From an uncultured Pseudomonadota bacterium (lineage in GTDB: Bacteria; Myxococcota_A; UBA9042; CAIXZC01): a DNA stretch of 14,770 bases. Made by a program: the position numbers and the translations under genes. Positions 7,846-14,770 of the stretch are shown piece after piece. The stretch covers positions 1 through 14,770 of the forward strand of contig CALFHQ010000056.1 in assembly GCA_937876385.1 (NCBI GenBank). The letters run 5' to 3'. The notes under the pieces are model-generated. The model saw only the letters and a list, made by a program, of their open reading frames with translations, made no database searches and had not been told where the DNA came from. Every line of letters begins with the position of its first letter. Positions within the stretch are counted from its first letter, which is position 1.

Positions 7846-9900
7846 ATGGCAAAATACAAACCGGAAGACATTCGCAACGTCGTCTTCGCTGGACATGGTG
7901 GTACCGGTAAGACCACCTTGCTGGACGAGATTCTGTTCGCTACCAAAGCCAACACACGTATCGGCTCCGTGAAGGAGGGCAACAGCCTCCTGGACGTCGC
8001 CGAAGACGAGATTGACGGCAAGGCCTCAATCGACCAGGCCTTGGTACATGCCAATTGGAAGGGCAAACTTCTCCACCTCTTCGACTCCCCCGGGCGAAGC
8101 GACTTCCTCGCCCAGTACCTCATGGCCCTTCGTGCCGTTGAGACTGTCATCATCCATGTGGACGGGTACTCTGGAATCCAGGTTAACACCCGCAAGGCAT
8201 GGAAGATTGCTCGGGACGCCGGCAAGGCCGTAGCCATCGTAATCACCAAACTTGATGTCGAAAACGTTGACATCAATAAGGTCATCGGAGAGATCCAGAC
8301 GACCTTTGGAAGCATGTGCGTGCCGTTCTATGTGCCCGATACCACCGGCGGCGGCATCACCAAGATGCACTCCGTCCTCAAGCCCGGCGACGACGCTCCT
8401 GACGCAGTCAAAGAAGCAAGCGCCAGCCTCATGGAGTCCGTGGTAGAATCCGACGAAGAGCTCATGATGCGCTACCTCGAAGAGGAAGACGTATCCGCTG
8501 AGATTCCTCGTCTCATCGCCCCCGCCATTCTTTCGGGAGAGTTGGTCCCCATCCTCGGCTTTGGCCAGAAGGACTCTGTTGGCGTGGCCGAGATTCTCGA
8601 TACCTTGACCACCTACTTCCCCAGCCCTGCGGACGTCAAGACCCTGAAAGTCCTCTCCACAGAGGTCGGTGAAGATGGGGAAAAGGTTACCGTGGTAAAG
8701 GAAGTGGACCTCGACCGCAATACCTTCGTGGCTCAGGTCATCCGACTCATCGTCGACGACCACAAAGGCAAAATGGCCATTATGCGGGTGTTCTCGGGGC
8801 AGGTTGTCCCCGGCGCCACCTTCCACAACATCACCAAGAAGCAGCAGGGCAAGTTCGGCAAGCTGTTGAAGCTCTTCGGCGTCAAGCACGAAGAAGTGGA
8901 TTCCGTCGGAATGGGTGAAATCTTCACCGCTGCCAAAGTCGATACCCTCGATGTGAACGACACAATCACCGACGGCACATGGACCGAACCGCTGGCCCCC
9001 AGCAAGTTCGCCATCCCAATGGTTGCCCTCGCAGTGACCCCCAAAACACGCTCCGATGAGAGCCGCATTTCCCAGATTCTGCAGCGTTTTGGCGCAGAAG
9101 ACCCCACCTTCCGGATGGAGTTGGATCGCCAGACCAAGGAAATGCTCATTTACGGACTCTCTGAACTGCACCTCCAGGTGCTGTTGACCCGAATGGCTCG
9201 CAAGTTCGGTGTGGAAGTGGACACGAAGCTTCCCCGTATCTCTTATCGAGAGACCATCACCAAGGAAGTCAGCGATTTCCACCGCCACAAGAAACAGTCT
9301 GGTGGTTCCGGGGAATTCGCCGAAGTGCACTTCCACATGCGTCCCTACAAGGGCGATGAGGGAGACTTCCACTTCGTAGATGGTCTTCGTGGAGACGGCG
9401 TTCGTCGACAGTTCGTTCCTTCCGTAGAGAAGGGATGCCGTGCCGCCATGGACGACGGCCCCCTCACCGGCTCCCCCGTAATTCGGGCGGAAGTCGAATT
9501 CTACGACGGAAAGGACCACCCCGTGGACGGCAAGGATTCGGCCTTCCAGAAAGCAGCCAAAGACTGCTTCAAGAAGTGCTTCCTCAAGGCCAGCCCCGTT
9601 CTCCTCGAGCCCGTGGTGAACCTCGAAGTCACCTTCTCCTCCGAGTATGCCGGAGAAGTCAACCAGTACTTGAGCTCCCACCGTGGGCGCATCTCCGGTA
9701 TGGAAGCCCTGGGCGAAGAGCAGATTCTTCGAGCTGTGGTGCCCTTGGCCGAAGTCCAGGAGTTCTCTGCCGACCTGCGGTCCATGACCCAGGGTCAGGG
9801 CACCTACTCCATGGAGCCCGCCGGCTTTGGTACCGTTCCCGCCATGGTTCAGCAGAAGGTCGTTGAAGAGTATCAGGCCAGCCGCTCCAACGACGACTAA
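7846..9900 (+). CDS. Elongation factor G-like translational GTPase (EF-G paralogue)
   Basis: At 684 residues it has the full EF-G layout: G domain (about 1-280), barrel domain II, domain III (with LIYGLSELHLQVL, typical of EF-G), domain IV with the tip loop HKKQSGGSGEF near 480-490, and the C-terminal domain V (VTFSSEYAGEVNQYLSSHRGRI). The nucleotide motifs differ from canonical EF-G. The P-loop is GHGGTGKTT (16-24), where housekeeping EF-G has AHIDAGKTT. Switch I has Ser61 where Thr is usual. Switch II is DSPGR (80-84), where DTPGH carries the catalytic His. The base-recognition motif is TKLD (134-137) rather than NKxD. This pattern fits the EF-G-II/FusA2-like paralogues rather than the main FusA. 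It may bind or hydrolyse GTP differently and act in ribosome recycling or stress, but that is inference. It stands alone, not beside rpsL, rpsG or tuf. Confidence 0.88.
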   Translation: MAKYKPEDIRNVVFAGHGGTGKTTLLDEILFATKANTRIGSVKEGNSLLDVAEDEIDGKASIDQALVHANWKGKLLHLFDSPGRSDFLAQYLMALRAVETVIIHVDGYSGIQVNTRKAWKIARDAGKAVAIVITKLDVENVDINKVIGEIQTTFGSMCVPFYVPDTTGGGITKMHSVLKPGDDAPDAVKEASASLMESVVESDEELMMRYLEEEDVSAEIPRLIAPAILSGELVPILGFGQKDSVGVAEILDTLTTYFPSPADVKTLKVLSTEVGEDGEKVTVVKEVDLDRNTFVAQVIRLIVDDHKGKMAIMRVFSGQVVPGATFHNITKKQQGKFGKLLKLFGVKHEEVDSVGMGEIFTAAKVDTLDVNDTITDGTWTEPLAPSKFAIPMVALAVTPKTRSDESRISQILQRFGAEDPTFRMELDRQTKEMLIYGLSELHLQVLLTRMARKFGVEVDTKLPRISYRETITKEVSDFHRHKKQSGGSGEFAEVHFHMRPYKGDEGDFHFVDGLRGDGVRRQFVPSVEKGCRAAMDDGPLTGSPVIRAEVEFYDGKDHPVDGKDSAFQKAAKDCFKKCFLKASPVLLEPVVNLEVTFSSEYAGEVNQYLSSHRGRISGMEALGEEQILRAVVPLAEVQEFSADLRSMTQGQGTYSMEPAGFGTVPAMVQQKVVEEYQASRSNDD

Positions 9901-9905
9901 ACAGA

Positions 9906-10037
9906 GTTCCCTCAACCAGCGATCATCCCCGCAGGCTTCGTCAGTCGGCTGATGGCTTGCTCGACGTACCAAAGTACGCCTCCGCCGCCATCGACACCGA
10001 CTTCCTTGCCTACGGGGCGCTCACTGGCTGAGCCAAC
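9906..10037. repeat. Large imperfect palindrome between convergent genes
   Basis: The left arm (9906-9969) and the reverse complement of the right arm (9974-10037) are both 64 bases long and align with few gaps around a CAAA loop. Shared blocks from the outside in are GTT, CTCA, CCAG, CCCCG, AGGC, GTCGG, GATGGC and CGTAC; about 40 of 64 positions agree by eye. It begins five bases after the EF-G stop and ends about 100 bases after the mevalonate kinase stop. It could act as a bidirectional terminator, or be a palindromic mobile repeat (REP- or MITE-like). No target-site duplication is obvious and there is no T-tract. Confidence 0.7.
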
Positions 10038-10085
10038 CCCGTTTGGGCTGCATTCCAACCATTGGAGAAGGCGTTTGTGCCGCAA

Positions 10086-10127
10086 CTGCCTGCTGCCCGC
10101 TGCCTGCTGCCCGCTGCCACCTGCCCG
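10086..10127. repeat. 14-base tandem repeat, three copies
   Basis: The unit CTGCCTGCTGCCCG occurs at 10086-10099 and 10100-10113 without change, then at 10114-10127 with two substitutions. It lies between the palindrome and the end of the mevalonate kinase gene and has no coding support. The exact first two copies suggest recent slippage, so copy number may vary between strains. Confidence 0.85.
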
Positions 10128-10139
10128 CTCTCCGCTCCC

Positions 10140-11111
10140 TCACAAGTCTTTGGTTTCCTGTCGAAAGATGGTCTTTGCACCGTGACGGCGCAATGCATCG
10201 CTGACGCGATCTGCCAGGTCTGGATGGGTCAGGGCGAGGACGAAGCCACCCATTCCACTGCCCGTGAGTTTGGCGCCGAGGGCTCCTGCGTCTTGAGCCA
10301 CACTGCACAACTCCTCGGTGCGTTGTGTGGAGACTCCTATTCCCCTCAGCAGGTATTGATTCTCCACCATCATCAAGCCGACATACTCGTAGTCTCCCTT
10401 TCGCATCGCACTGGCCGCCTGGAGGGAGATGGTTTCCGATACGGCGGTGAGGCGCTCGATGACTTTCTCCCCGCCCGGCCGTTCAACGATTTCGTTTACA
10501 GTGGTCAACGCCCCTCGAGTGGTGCTTCGCTCCCCTGAGTCGGCCAGGAGGAAGGTTCCACCGGCAGGCATGTCCACGAACCCTGCCACGGGTCCTTTGG
10601 GGCGCTTACCGCTATCTCCTGCGACATAGAACACGTTCCCGGTCTTGATGAAGCAGGGCGATTCGAACGCGATGGTGGTTGAGTCGATGCCGCTGGGAGA
10701 CCCGTGGAAGACCTTCTCCAGGTCCAAAGCCGTCTGCGCTACCAGATCCTCGTCAATCTCGCCTTGACCCAACTGCATCAAGGCTCGGCTCAACGCAACG
10801 GAGTAGGAAGCGCTGCCTCCCAAGCCGGAAGCTAAGGGGAAGTTGTGCTCCATGTCCACTCGCAGGCCGTAGCGAGCATCTCGAAGCAGCGCCCGTGCGG
10901 CCTTTCGTGTGGCCTTGAGGAAATCTTCCCCCTCCGGAGCCTCCAGCACAGTGTTTCGGGTTTGAGGTGTGGCGCTGACGGTCACCGACATGCGCGCTGA
11001 ATGGACGGGAAAGGCCACCGCAGTCCCCCCCCACACCACGAAGTGTTCTCCAACCAGGATGGCCTTGGCGCATGCTTGCGCCGTGGCAGTGATGAGCGAA
11101 TGTTCACCCAC
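10140..11111 (-). CDS. mvk: Mevalonate kinase
   Basis: This GHMP-family kinase phosphorylates mevalonate to 5-phosphomevalonate in the mevalonate route to isopentenyl diphosphate. The 323 residues show the family motifs in order: KAILVGEHFVVWGG (16-29), the ATP-binding PLASGLGGSASYSV (92-105), EKVFHGSPSGID (132-143, with the Glu that binds Mg and the catalytic Asp of GID), DSGERSTTR (191-199), NQYLLRGIGVST (251-262) and KLTGSGMGGF (281-290). The ATP loop has GLGGSA where GLGSSA is usual, a mild variation. The start is a GTG at 11111 that overlaps the last eight bases of the HMG-CoA reductase gene. A GAGG ribosome binding site lies seven bases before it, so translation is probably coupled. It is the last gene of the cdsA operon. 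Homoserine or phosphomevalonate kinase are less likely, given the HGSPSGID motif and the neighbour. Confidence 0.93.
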   Translation of the reverse strand: MGEHSLITATAQACAKAILVGEHFVVWGGTAVAFPVHSARMSVTVSATPQTRNTVLEAPEGEDFLKATRKAARALLRDARYGLRVDMEHNFPLASGLGGSASYSVALSRALMQLGQGEIDEDLVAQTALDLEKVFHGSPSGIDSTTIAFESPCFIKTGNVFYVAGDSGKRPKGPVAGFVDMPAGGTFLLADSGERSTTRGALTTVNEIVERPGGEKVIERLTAVSETISLQAASAMRKGDYEYVGLMMVENQYLLRGIGVSTQRTEELCSVAQDAGALGAKLTGSGMGGFVLALTHPDLADRVSDALRRHGAKTIFRQETKDL

Positions 11112-12261
11112 GATTCTTCCTCCCGTGGAGCTTCATGTGCCCCGCCTGAATTCCACTTGTGGCCAGAACACGCAGCGCCCCTAAGCTTTGGAGAAGGCCG
11201 ATGGCGCCAGCGACTTCTTCCAAATCCGTCGCTTGGGAGATGCCGCTCCACCGGTAATACAGTGCAGTCGTCGGCAGGTGTGGACCCGTTCCGCCAACCG
11301 TCCCGGCATGGATGGGGGCTTCGAAGGTTCCAACGAGGTGGTCATCAGCCACCGTCCACCGGGCGAGGAGCCCGTGGGAGGTGGACTCGAGGTAGCTGTT
11401 CATGGCCACCACGGCCCCTCGAAGATCTTGAGCCGAGGCCTGCAGAAAGGCCAACAACCCGTTGAGAATCCCTTTGTTGTGTGTCGCCCGGCGCAATGCA
11501 TCGCCCATAGCCCAGTCGGAAAGCAGGGCAATACGGCGAGCGACTTCCCTTCCCTCCGTCTCTTCCCATGCAAGGGCGGGGGTGGGGATCTTCACCGACG
11601 CTTTGGCCGGCTTTCCCAGGGGATGGTTCGTGACAATCGCGGTAACGGCTCTCGCAGAGAGTCTCGGTGCGTACGTTTCCAGAAAGAACTGAGCCACATC
11701 ATCCACGAAGTTCGCCCCCATGGCGTCTCCCGGGTGGCAGGTGATGTCCACCACCCCCACCCCATCAAGATTACCCAGGGCTCGATATCCGATACGAAGA
11801 GTTCCCCCTCCAGCAGCGGCAATTCGCATGTGGCGGTTGTTTGCAGCCTCAAGGAATTCGGCTTCCATGCCGGCGACTTCCCGCCGAAGCGTTCGGAGCG
11901 AAGCGGCTTTCTCGAGGAGCACCTGCCCACCGATCCGTCTCTCCCCTGCCTGAGCCGTGACACCGCCGAAGTCCCGCACCAGGAGTGCGCTCTTGCAGCA
12001 GGCAGCGACGATGGAGGGCTCTTCTGTGGCCAGGGGCACCAACCGATCGGTTCCGTTGAGCACCAGATTCGTTACGAGCCCCACGGGGAGGGCAATGGCA
12101 CCTGTGACGTTCTCCACGAACCCTTCCAGAAAGGATTGTCCGGCCAGGGAATTCTGCAGAATAGAACGCTCTTCGAGGTTGGCAATCCACCCCGCTTCCT
12201 GGAGTCGAGTCAAGCGCTCGTCCAATGTTGCTCGGTGAAAATCCGGCAATCGAGAGTCCAT
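11104..12261 (-). CDS. mvaA: Class II hydroxymethylglutaryl-CoA reductase
   Basis: It reduces HMG-CoA to mevalonate using NAD(P)H, the committed step of the mevalonate pathway, in the cytoplasm. At 385 residues with no membrane segment it fits the soluble bacterial/archaeal class II form, somewhat shorter than the roughly 430-residue Pseudomonas enzyme. Motifs in order: ENVTGAIALPVG (50-61), ATEEPSIVAA (78-87, catalytic Glu), DAMGAN (179-184, cofactor region), HNKGILNG (261-268, catalytic Lys263), SAQDLRG (276-282, catalytic Asp279, where the Pseudomonas enzyme has GNDTRA at the same spacing), GTVGG (320-324), and GHMKLH (374-379, catalytic His375). All catalytic residues are present. An AAGG site lies six bases before the ATG at 12261. 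cdsA ends 12 bases upstream, and the gene overlaps mevalonate kinase by eight bases. The symbol follows the class II enzyme name. Confidence 0.93.
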   Translation of the reverse strand: MDSRLPDFHRATLDERLTRLQEAGWIANLEERSILQNSLAGQSFLEGFVENVTGAIALPVGLVTNLVLNGTDRLVPLATEEPSIVAACCKSALLVRDFGGVTAQAGERRIGGQVLLEKAASLRTLRREVAGMEAEFLEAANNRHMRIAAAGGGTLRIGYRALGNLDGVGVVDITCHPGDAMGANFVDDVAQFFLETYAPRLSARAVTAIVTNHPLGKPAKASVKIPTPALAWEETEGREVARRIALLSDWAMGDALRRATHNKGILNGLLAFLQASAQDLRGAVVAMNSYLESTSHGLLARWTVADDHLVGTFEAPIHAGTVGGTGPHLPTTALYYRWSGISQATDLEEVAGAIGLLQSLGALRVLATSGIQAGHMKLHGRKNRG

Positions 12262-12273
12262 ATCAGACCTTCG

Positions 12274-13071
12274 TCAGGAAGCCAGGAAGAAGAAGACAAT
12301 GGGGCCGGCAAAGAGGAGACCATCAATTCTATCGAGCATGCCGCCATGTCCCGGGAGCAGTGTTCCGGAGTCCTTGACGTTGGCGCTGCGCTTCAGCACA
12401 GACTCGCTGAGGTCCCCAACCTGCTCTAGAACACCCCCCAGAAGGCCGATTGCCACCAGTTCCCCAAACCCAAAGGGAGAGGTGAAGAGGAAATCGATGA
12501 ACAAAGCCCCCACAACCGAGCCAATCACTCCCCAAATAGAGCCTTCAATGGTCTTCTTGGGGGACACTTTGGGGTGCAGCTTGTGCTTTCCCGTGTACTT
12601 CCCGCCAAAATAGGCCGCGGTATCTCCCATCCAAACGACGGCAAAGAGCACCAGCAGGGCGGGGCCCGCAAAGCCCCCGGAGCGGGCGATCATCGCGGGG
12701 AAGGAGAGGAGCCCCCCGACGTACAGCACGCTGAATCCAAAGGAGGTGACCGCAGAGTATGCGTCGGGAATTCGGTCAGTCCAGATGAGAAACGGTGCCA
12801 TGGCAGCAAGGGGGGTGGCTGCAAAGTAGTACAGAAGGTACTGAGGCGCCAGCGCAGCGAGCATGGGGAAACCCGCAGTCCAGAGTGCTCCAAACCAGGG
12901 AAGGAACTTCAGTTTGGAAGCCCCCGACATGCCAAGCAATTCATGAGAGGCGGTAACGGCGCCCAGAAACACCAGCCCCAAACCGGCGGACTCTGGTGCA
13001 ATCCAAGTAATCGCAATGACGATGGGCGCCAGAATGAGACCAGTAATGATTCGTGCCGACATAGGATTCAC
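12274..13071 (-). CDS. cdsA: Phosphatidate cytidylyltransferase (CDP-diacylglycerol synthase)
   Basis: This integral inner-membrane enzyme makes CDP-diacylglycerol from phosphatidic acid and CTP, feeding all phospholipid synthesis. The 265 residues contain many hydrophobic segments, the WMGDTAAYFGGKYTGKHKL region, SPKKTIEGSIWG, and the complete family signature near the C-terminus: SVLKRSANVKDSG then LLPGHGGMLDRIDG (about 224-251). Two starts are possible: a GTG at 13071 (given here) and an ATG at 13062 giving MSARIITGLILAP, which better matches the short N-termini of the family. Neither has a strong ribosome binding site. A good sigma70-type promoter lies upstream, and the gene heads the operon cdsA, HMG-CoA reductase, mevalonate kinase. 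In many bacteria cdsA stands between uppS and dxr; neither is here. Confidence 0.94.
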   Translation of the reverse strand: MNPMSARIITGLILAPIVIAITWIAPESAGLGLVFLGAVTASHELLGMSGASKLKFLPWFGALWTAGFPMLAALAPQYLLYYFAATPLAAMAPFLIWTDRIPDAYSAVTSFGFSVLYVGGLLSFPAMIARSGGFAGPALLVLFAVVWMGDTAAYFGGKYTGKHKLHPKVSPKKTIEGSIWGVIGSVVGALFIDFLFTSPFGFGELVAIGLLGGVLEQVGDLSESVLKRSANVKDSGTLLPGHGGMLDRIDGLLFAGPIVFFFLAS

Positions 13072-13108
13072 TCGTTATGCTTCGACTGGAAACCGATGGG
13101 CCCAACGT

Positions 13109-13130
13109 CGGGTGGTCAAGCGACCGCCCG
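13109..13130 (-). promoter_or_regulatory. Possible hairpin in the cdsA leader
   Basis: CGGGCGGT and ACCACCCG flank a six-base loop on the minus strand; seven of eight positions pair. It falls close to the predicted transcription start, about 40 bases before the cdsA start codon. In a GC-rich leader this could arise by chance, and no known riboswitch was recognised. Confidence 0.25.
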
Positions 13131-13143
13131 AGGCCCGAGCCCC

Positions 13144-13172
13144 ATGCTATCGGCGGGCTCCCGAGGTGTCAA
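13144..13172 (-). promoter_or_regulatory. Sigma70-type promoter for the cdsA-mvaA-mvk operon
   Basis: Reading leftwards, a perfect TTGACA (13172-13167) is followed by 17 bases and TAGCAT (13149-13144, four of six). Transcription would start near 13137, giving a leader of about 65-75 bases. The boxes begin about ten bases after the stop of the upstream secreted-protein gene, so the operon can be expressed apart from that gene and the radical SAM gene. Confidence 0.65.
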
Positions 13173-13181
13173 AAATCGCTT

Positions 13182-13838
13182 CTATCGTTGAGTTTTCCCG
13201 ATTCGAATCTGCACTGGGAGAGGAGAGGCGATAACGCACCCGGGAAGCCCCAGCCATGCGTCAAAGAAGTCACGGCAAGGGCTCTCTTTGCTCTTGCCTG
13301 TCATCAGGTCCAGGGGGGGATCGGTGGGACTCAGCACAAACTCCACGGTAGCTTTCCCCGATTGAGGACCCTCCCCCTTGGCGTAACACCAGCGCAGCTC
13401 CAGGGTCAGAACACCGGATTCTCCCGCAGAAAGTATCACCTTTTTCGCCAAAGACTTCCCTTCCACAATCCCTCGGGAGGCTTCATCTGAGCACGGACGC
13501 CAGGCACGTTTCCCTTGCTTGAGCAACAGTCCGGCGAAACCCGGATTTCGAAGCAATGCTGCCTTGTCAGAGGTATTCTGCAACGCCACAACAATGCGTC
13601 CTTCAAGGCAGATTTGCTCTCCTGTGGAGGTCGCCGTGAGCTCGCCCTCGACAGAAAGCATGGCTTCCACCTCCACCCCCTGCCTTGGTGCTTGGGCCGT
13701 GCCCGGGATGTCGCAAAGGACGCCAGGCTCCTTCGAATCCACTTTCCGGGGCTCACAGGGAGGGTCGTCTGCAAAGGCTCTGGAGGTCATCGCAAGAAGA
13801 AGCAGGGGCAACAGAGCAACAACAATCGGGCTACGCAT
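13182..13838 (-). CDS. Small secreted Cys-containing protein of unknown function
   Basis: I do not recognise a family. The ATG at 13838 is preferred over an in-frame start at 13907, because GGAGGAG sits five bases before it and the product then starts with a clear signal peptide, MRSPIVVALLPLLLLAMTSRAFA, cleaved before DDPPC. The longer start would also overlap the end of the radical SAM gene. The precursor is 218 residues with seven Cys in the mature part (28, 42, 77, 116, 151, 188, 201), so one would stay unpaired if the rest form disulfides. The middle reads as beta strands (ICLEGRIVVALQNTSDKAALL, then GVLTLELRWCYAKGEG), suggesting an Ig-like or beta-sandwich fold. There is no lipobox, so a periplasmic or released protein is likely. 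It starts 26 bases after the radical SAM gene, possibly in its operon; cdsA downstream has its own promoter. Confidence 0.8.
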   Translation of the reverse strand: MRSPIVVALLPLLLLAMTSRAFADDPPCEPRKVDSKEPGVLCDIPGTAQAPRQGVEVEAMLSVEGELTATSTGEQICLEGRIVVALQNTSDKAALLRNPGFAGLLLKQGKRAWRPCSDEASRGIVEGKSLAKKVILSAGESGVLTLELRWCYAKGEGPQSGKATVEFVLSPTDPPLDLMTGKSKESPCRDFFDAWLGLPGCVIASPLPVQIRIGKTQR

Positions 13839-13864
13839 GGCTTCTCCTCCAGATCGATGATGAG

Positions 13865-14770
13865 TCAACTCCACACCCCGGAAATTTCCGCCCCGCAGGC
13901 TATGCAACGTCCTCCGCGCAAGGAAGAGTCACTGCGGAACCCATCACGACGAATCAGGATCTCCCCGCACGCATGGCACAAAGTGTGGGTGTGCCGAGAT
14001 TGGGGAACGTTTCCCACGTATGCGTACTTCAGCCCTGCGTCCACCGCCGCATGAACGGCGGCATTCATGGTCTCCACCGGGGTGGGCCGAACATCCGACA
14101 TCTTGTATTGAGGGTAGAATCGGCTGATGTGCCAGGGAATGTTTTGATCCACCGAGGCGATGAACCGAGCGATCCCGTCGAGTTCCTCTCTAGAATCGTT
14201 CATCCCTGGAACAACGAGGGTCGTGACTTCGACCCACACTCCAAGTTCCACCAGCAAGGCGATGGTATCGAGAACAGGCTGCAGACGCCCGCCGCAGATC
14301 TTCTGGTATGTGTCGTCAGCAAACGCCTTGAGATCCACGTTGGCAGCGTTCAGGTAGGGGGCGACATCTCGCAAAGGCTGCTGGTTGGTAAAGCCGTTGG
14401 TGACGAAGACGTTGCGGAGGCCCGCGACCGCGGCATCCCGGGCGATGTCCTGGGCGTACTCGTAGAAGATCGTGGGCTCCGTGTAGGTGTACGCAATGAT
14501 CCCGGCGCCCACGCGGCGCGCCTCCGCGACGACGCGGGCCGGGGGAATCAATGACCCCGGGAGCTCCTCGGGCGCGGCCTGGGAGATCGAGTGGTTCTGG
14601 CAGAAGCGGCAGTCCAGGTTGCAGCCGACCGTGGCCACGGAGAGGGAGACCTCCCCCGGGAGGAAGTGAAACAGGGGCTTCTTCTCGATGGGATCCGCGT
14701 TGAGGGTGATCGCCCGGCCGTAGACCAGGGTGTGGAGGATCCCGTCCCGGACCTCGCGGACACCGCACCG
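13865..14770 (-). CDS. amrS: AmmeMemoRadiSam-system radical SAM enzyme, 5'-partial
   Basis: The frame runs off the right edge, so the start lies beyond the window. The visible part begins RCGVREVRDGILHTLVYGRA, then DPIEKKPLFHFLPGEVSLS, the conserved lead-in of this family. The radical SAM cluster motif is CNLDCRFCQN (Cys codons at 14623, 14611 and 14602). Then come YTEPTIFYEY, NGF and VDLKAF segments typical of the pyruvate-formate-lyase-activase-like branch. The C-terminus has two Cys pairs, CHACG and CIACG, like a zinc ribbon, and ends GAEISGVWS. The family occurs with AMMECR1 and Memo proteins; the reaction is not well established, and partner genes would lie outside the window. Codon composition changes sharply near 14393: about 94 percent G/C at third positions in the upstream 126 codons against about 67 percent in the remainder, by hand count. 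Confidence 0.9.
   Translation of the reverse strand, partial: RCGVREVRDGILHTLVYGRAITLNADPIEKKPLFHFLPGEVSLSVATVGCNLDCRFCQNHSISQAAPEELPGSLIPPARVVAEARRVGAGIIAYTYTEPTIFYEYAQDIARDAAVAGLRNVFVTNGFTNQQPLRDVAPYLNAANVDLKAFADDTYQKICGGRLQPVLDTIALLVELGVWVEVTTLVVPGMNDSREELDGIARFIASVDQNIPWHISRFYPQYKMSDVRPTPVETMNAAVHAAVDAGLKYAYVGNVPQSRHTHTLCHACGEILIRRDGFRSDSSLRGGRCIACGAEISGVWS

Noticed and set aside
8026..9972. A 648-codon open frame on the minus strand opposite the EF-G-like gene
   Set aside because: It mirrors the codon bias of the EF-G gene, has no recognisable domains and runs into the palindrome; the plus strand has clear EF-G motifs throughout.
9952..10185. Short plus-strand frames through the convergent intergenic region
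   Set aside because: They cross the palindrome and the tandem repeat, have low-complexity products and overlap the end of the mevalonate kinase gene.
11390..11440. Possible loss of the catalytic Asp in HMG-CoA reductase, because GND is absent near MNSYLEST
   Set aside because: Counting from HNKGILNG places the Asp of SAQDLRG exactly where the Pseudomonas enzyme has GNDTRA, with the same length to the next Trp; the residue is present.
11188..12429. A 413-codon plus-strand frame opposite HMG-CoA reductase and part of cdsA
   Set aside because: The minus-strand genes carry complete catalytic motifs; this is their shadow.

Overview
The window looks like a chromosomal segment of a Myxococcota- or Bradymonadota-type bacterium (the old Deltaproteobacteria). 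The evidence is the style of the exported proteins: tandem cysteine modules of the form CxDGxxCT, a long Asp/Glu-rich linker behind a lipobox, a kelch-propeller lipoprotein and a PEGA-domain protein, together with mevalonate-pathway genes. This placement is inferred; there is no rRNA or ribosomal protein to anchor it. GC is moderate to high.

Positions 1-9900 carry plus-strand genes. The first (truncated by the window edge) joins cysteine modules to what reads as a full two-domain BPI/LBP-like (TULIP) lipid-binding protein. Ten bases later a lipoprotein gene carries 16 cysteine modules and a C-terminal domain I do not recognise. A sigma70-type promoter then precedes a kelch-propeller lipoprotein, followed 11 bases on by an exported PEGA-domain protein with a C-terminal membrane segment. 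A second sigma70-type promoter drives an EF-G paralogue with altered G motifs.

Positions 9901-10139 lie between convergent genes. They hold a roughly 130-base imperfect palindrome with 64-base arms and a three-copy 14-base tandem repeat.

Positions 10140-14770 carry minus-strand genes, read from high to low coordinates: a partial AmmeMemoRadiSam radical SAM enzyme, a small secreted Cys-containing protein of unknown role, CdsA (with its own promoter), class II HMG-CoA reductase and mevalonate kinase. The last three form a tight operon (gaps of 12 and -8 bases). It joins membrane phospholipid synthesis to isoprenoid precursor synthesis, with the mevalonate genes placed where many MEP-pathway bacteria have dxr.

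The points most worth a second look are the bacterial BPI/LBP-like protein, the large palindrome, the abrupt change in codon composition inside the radical SAM gene near 14393, and the EF-G paralogue with a changed switch II.
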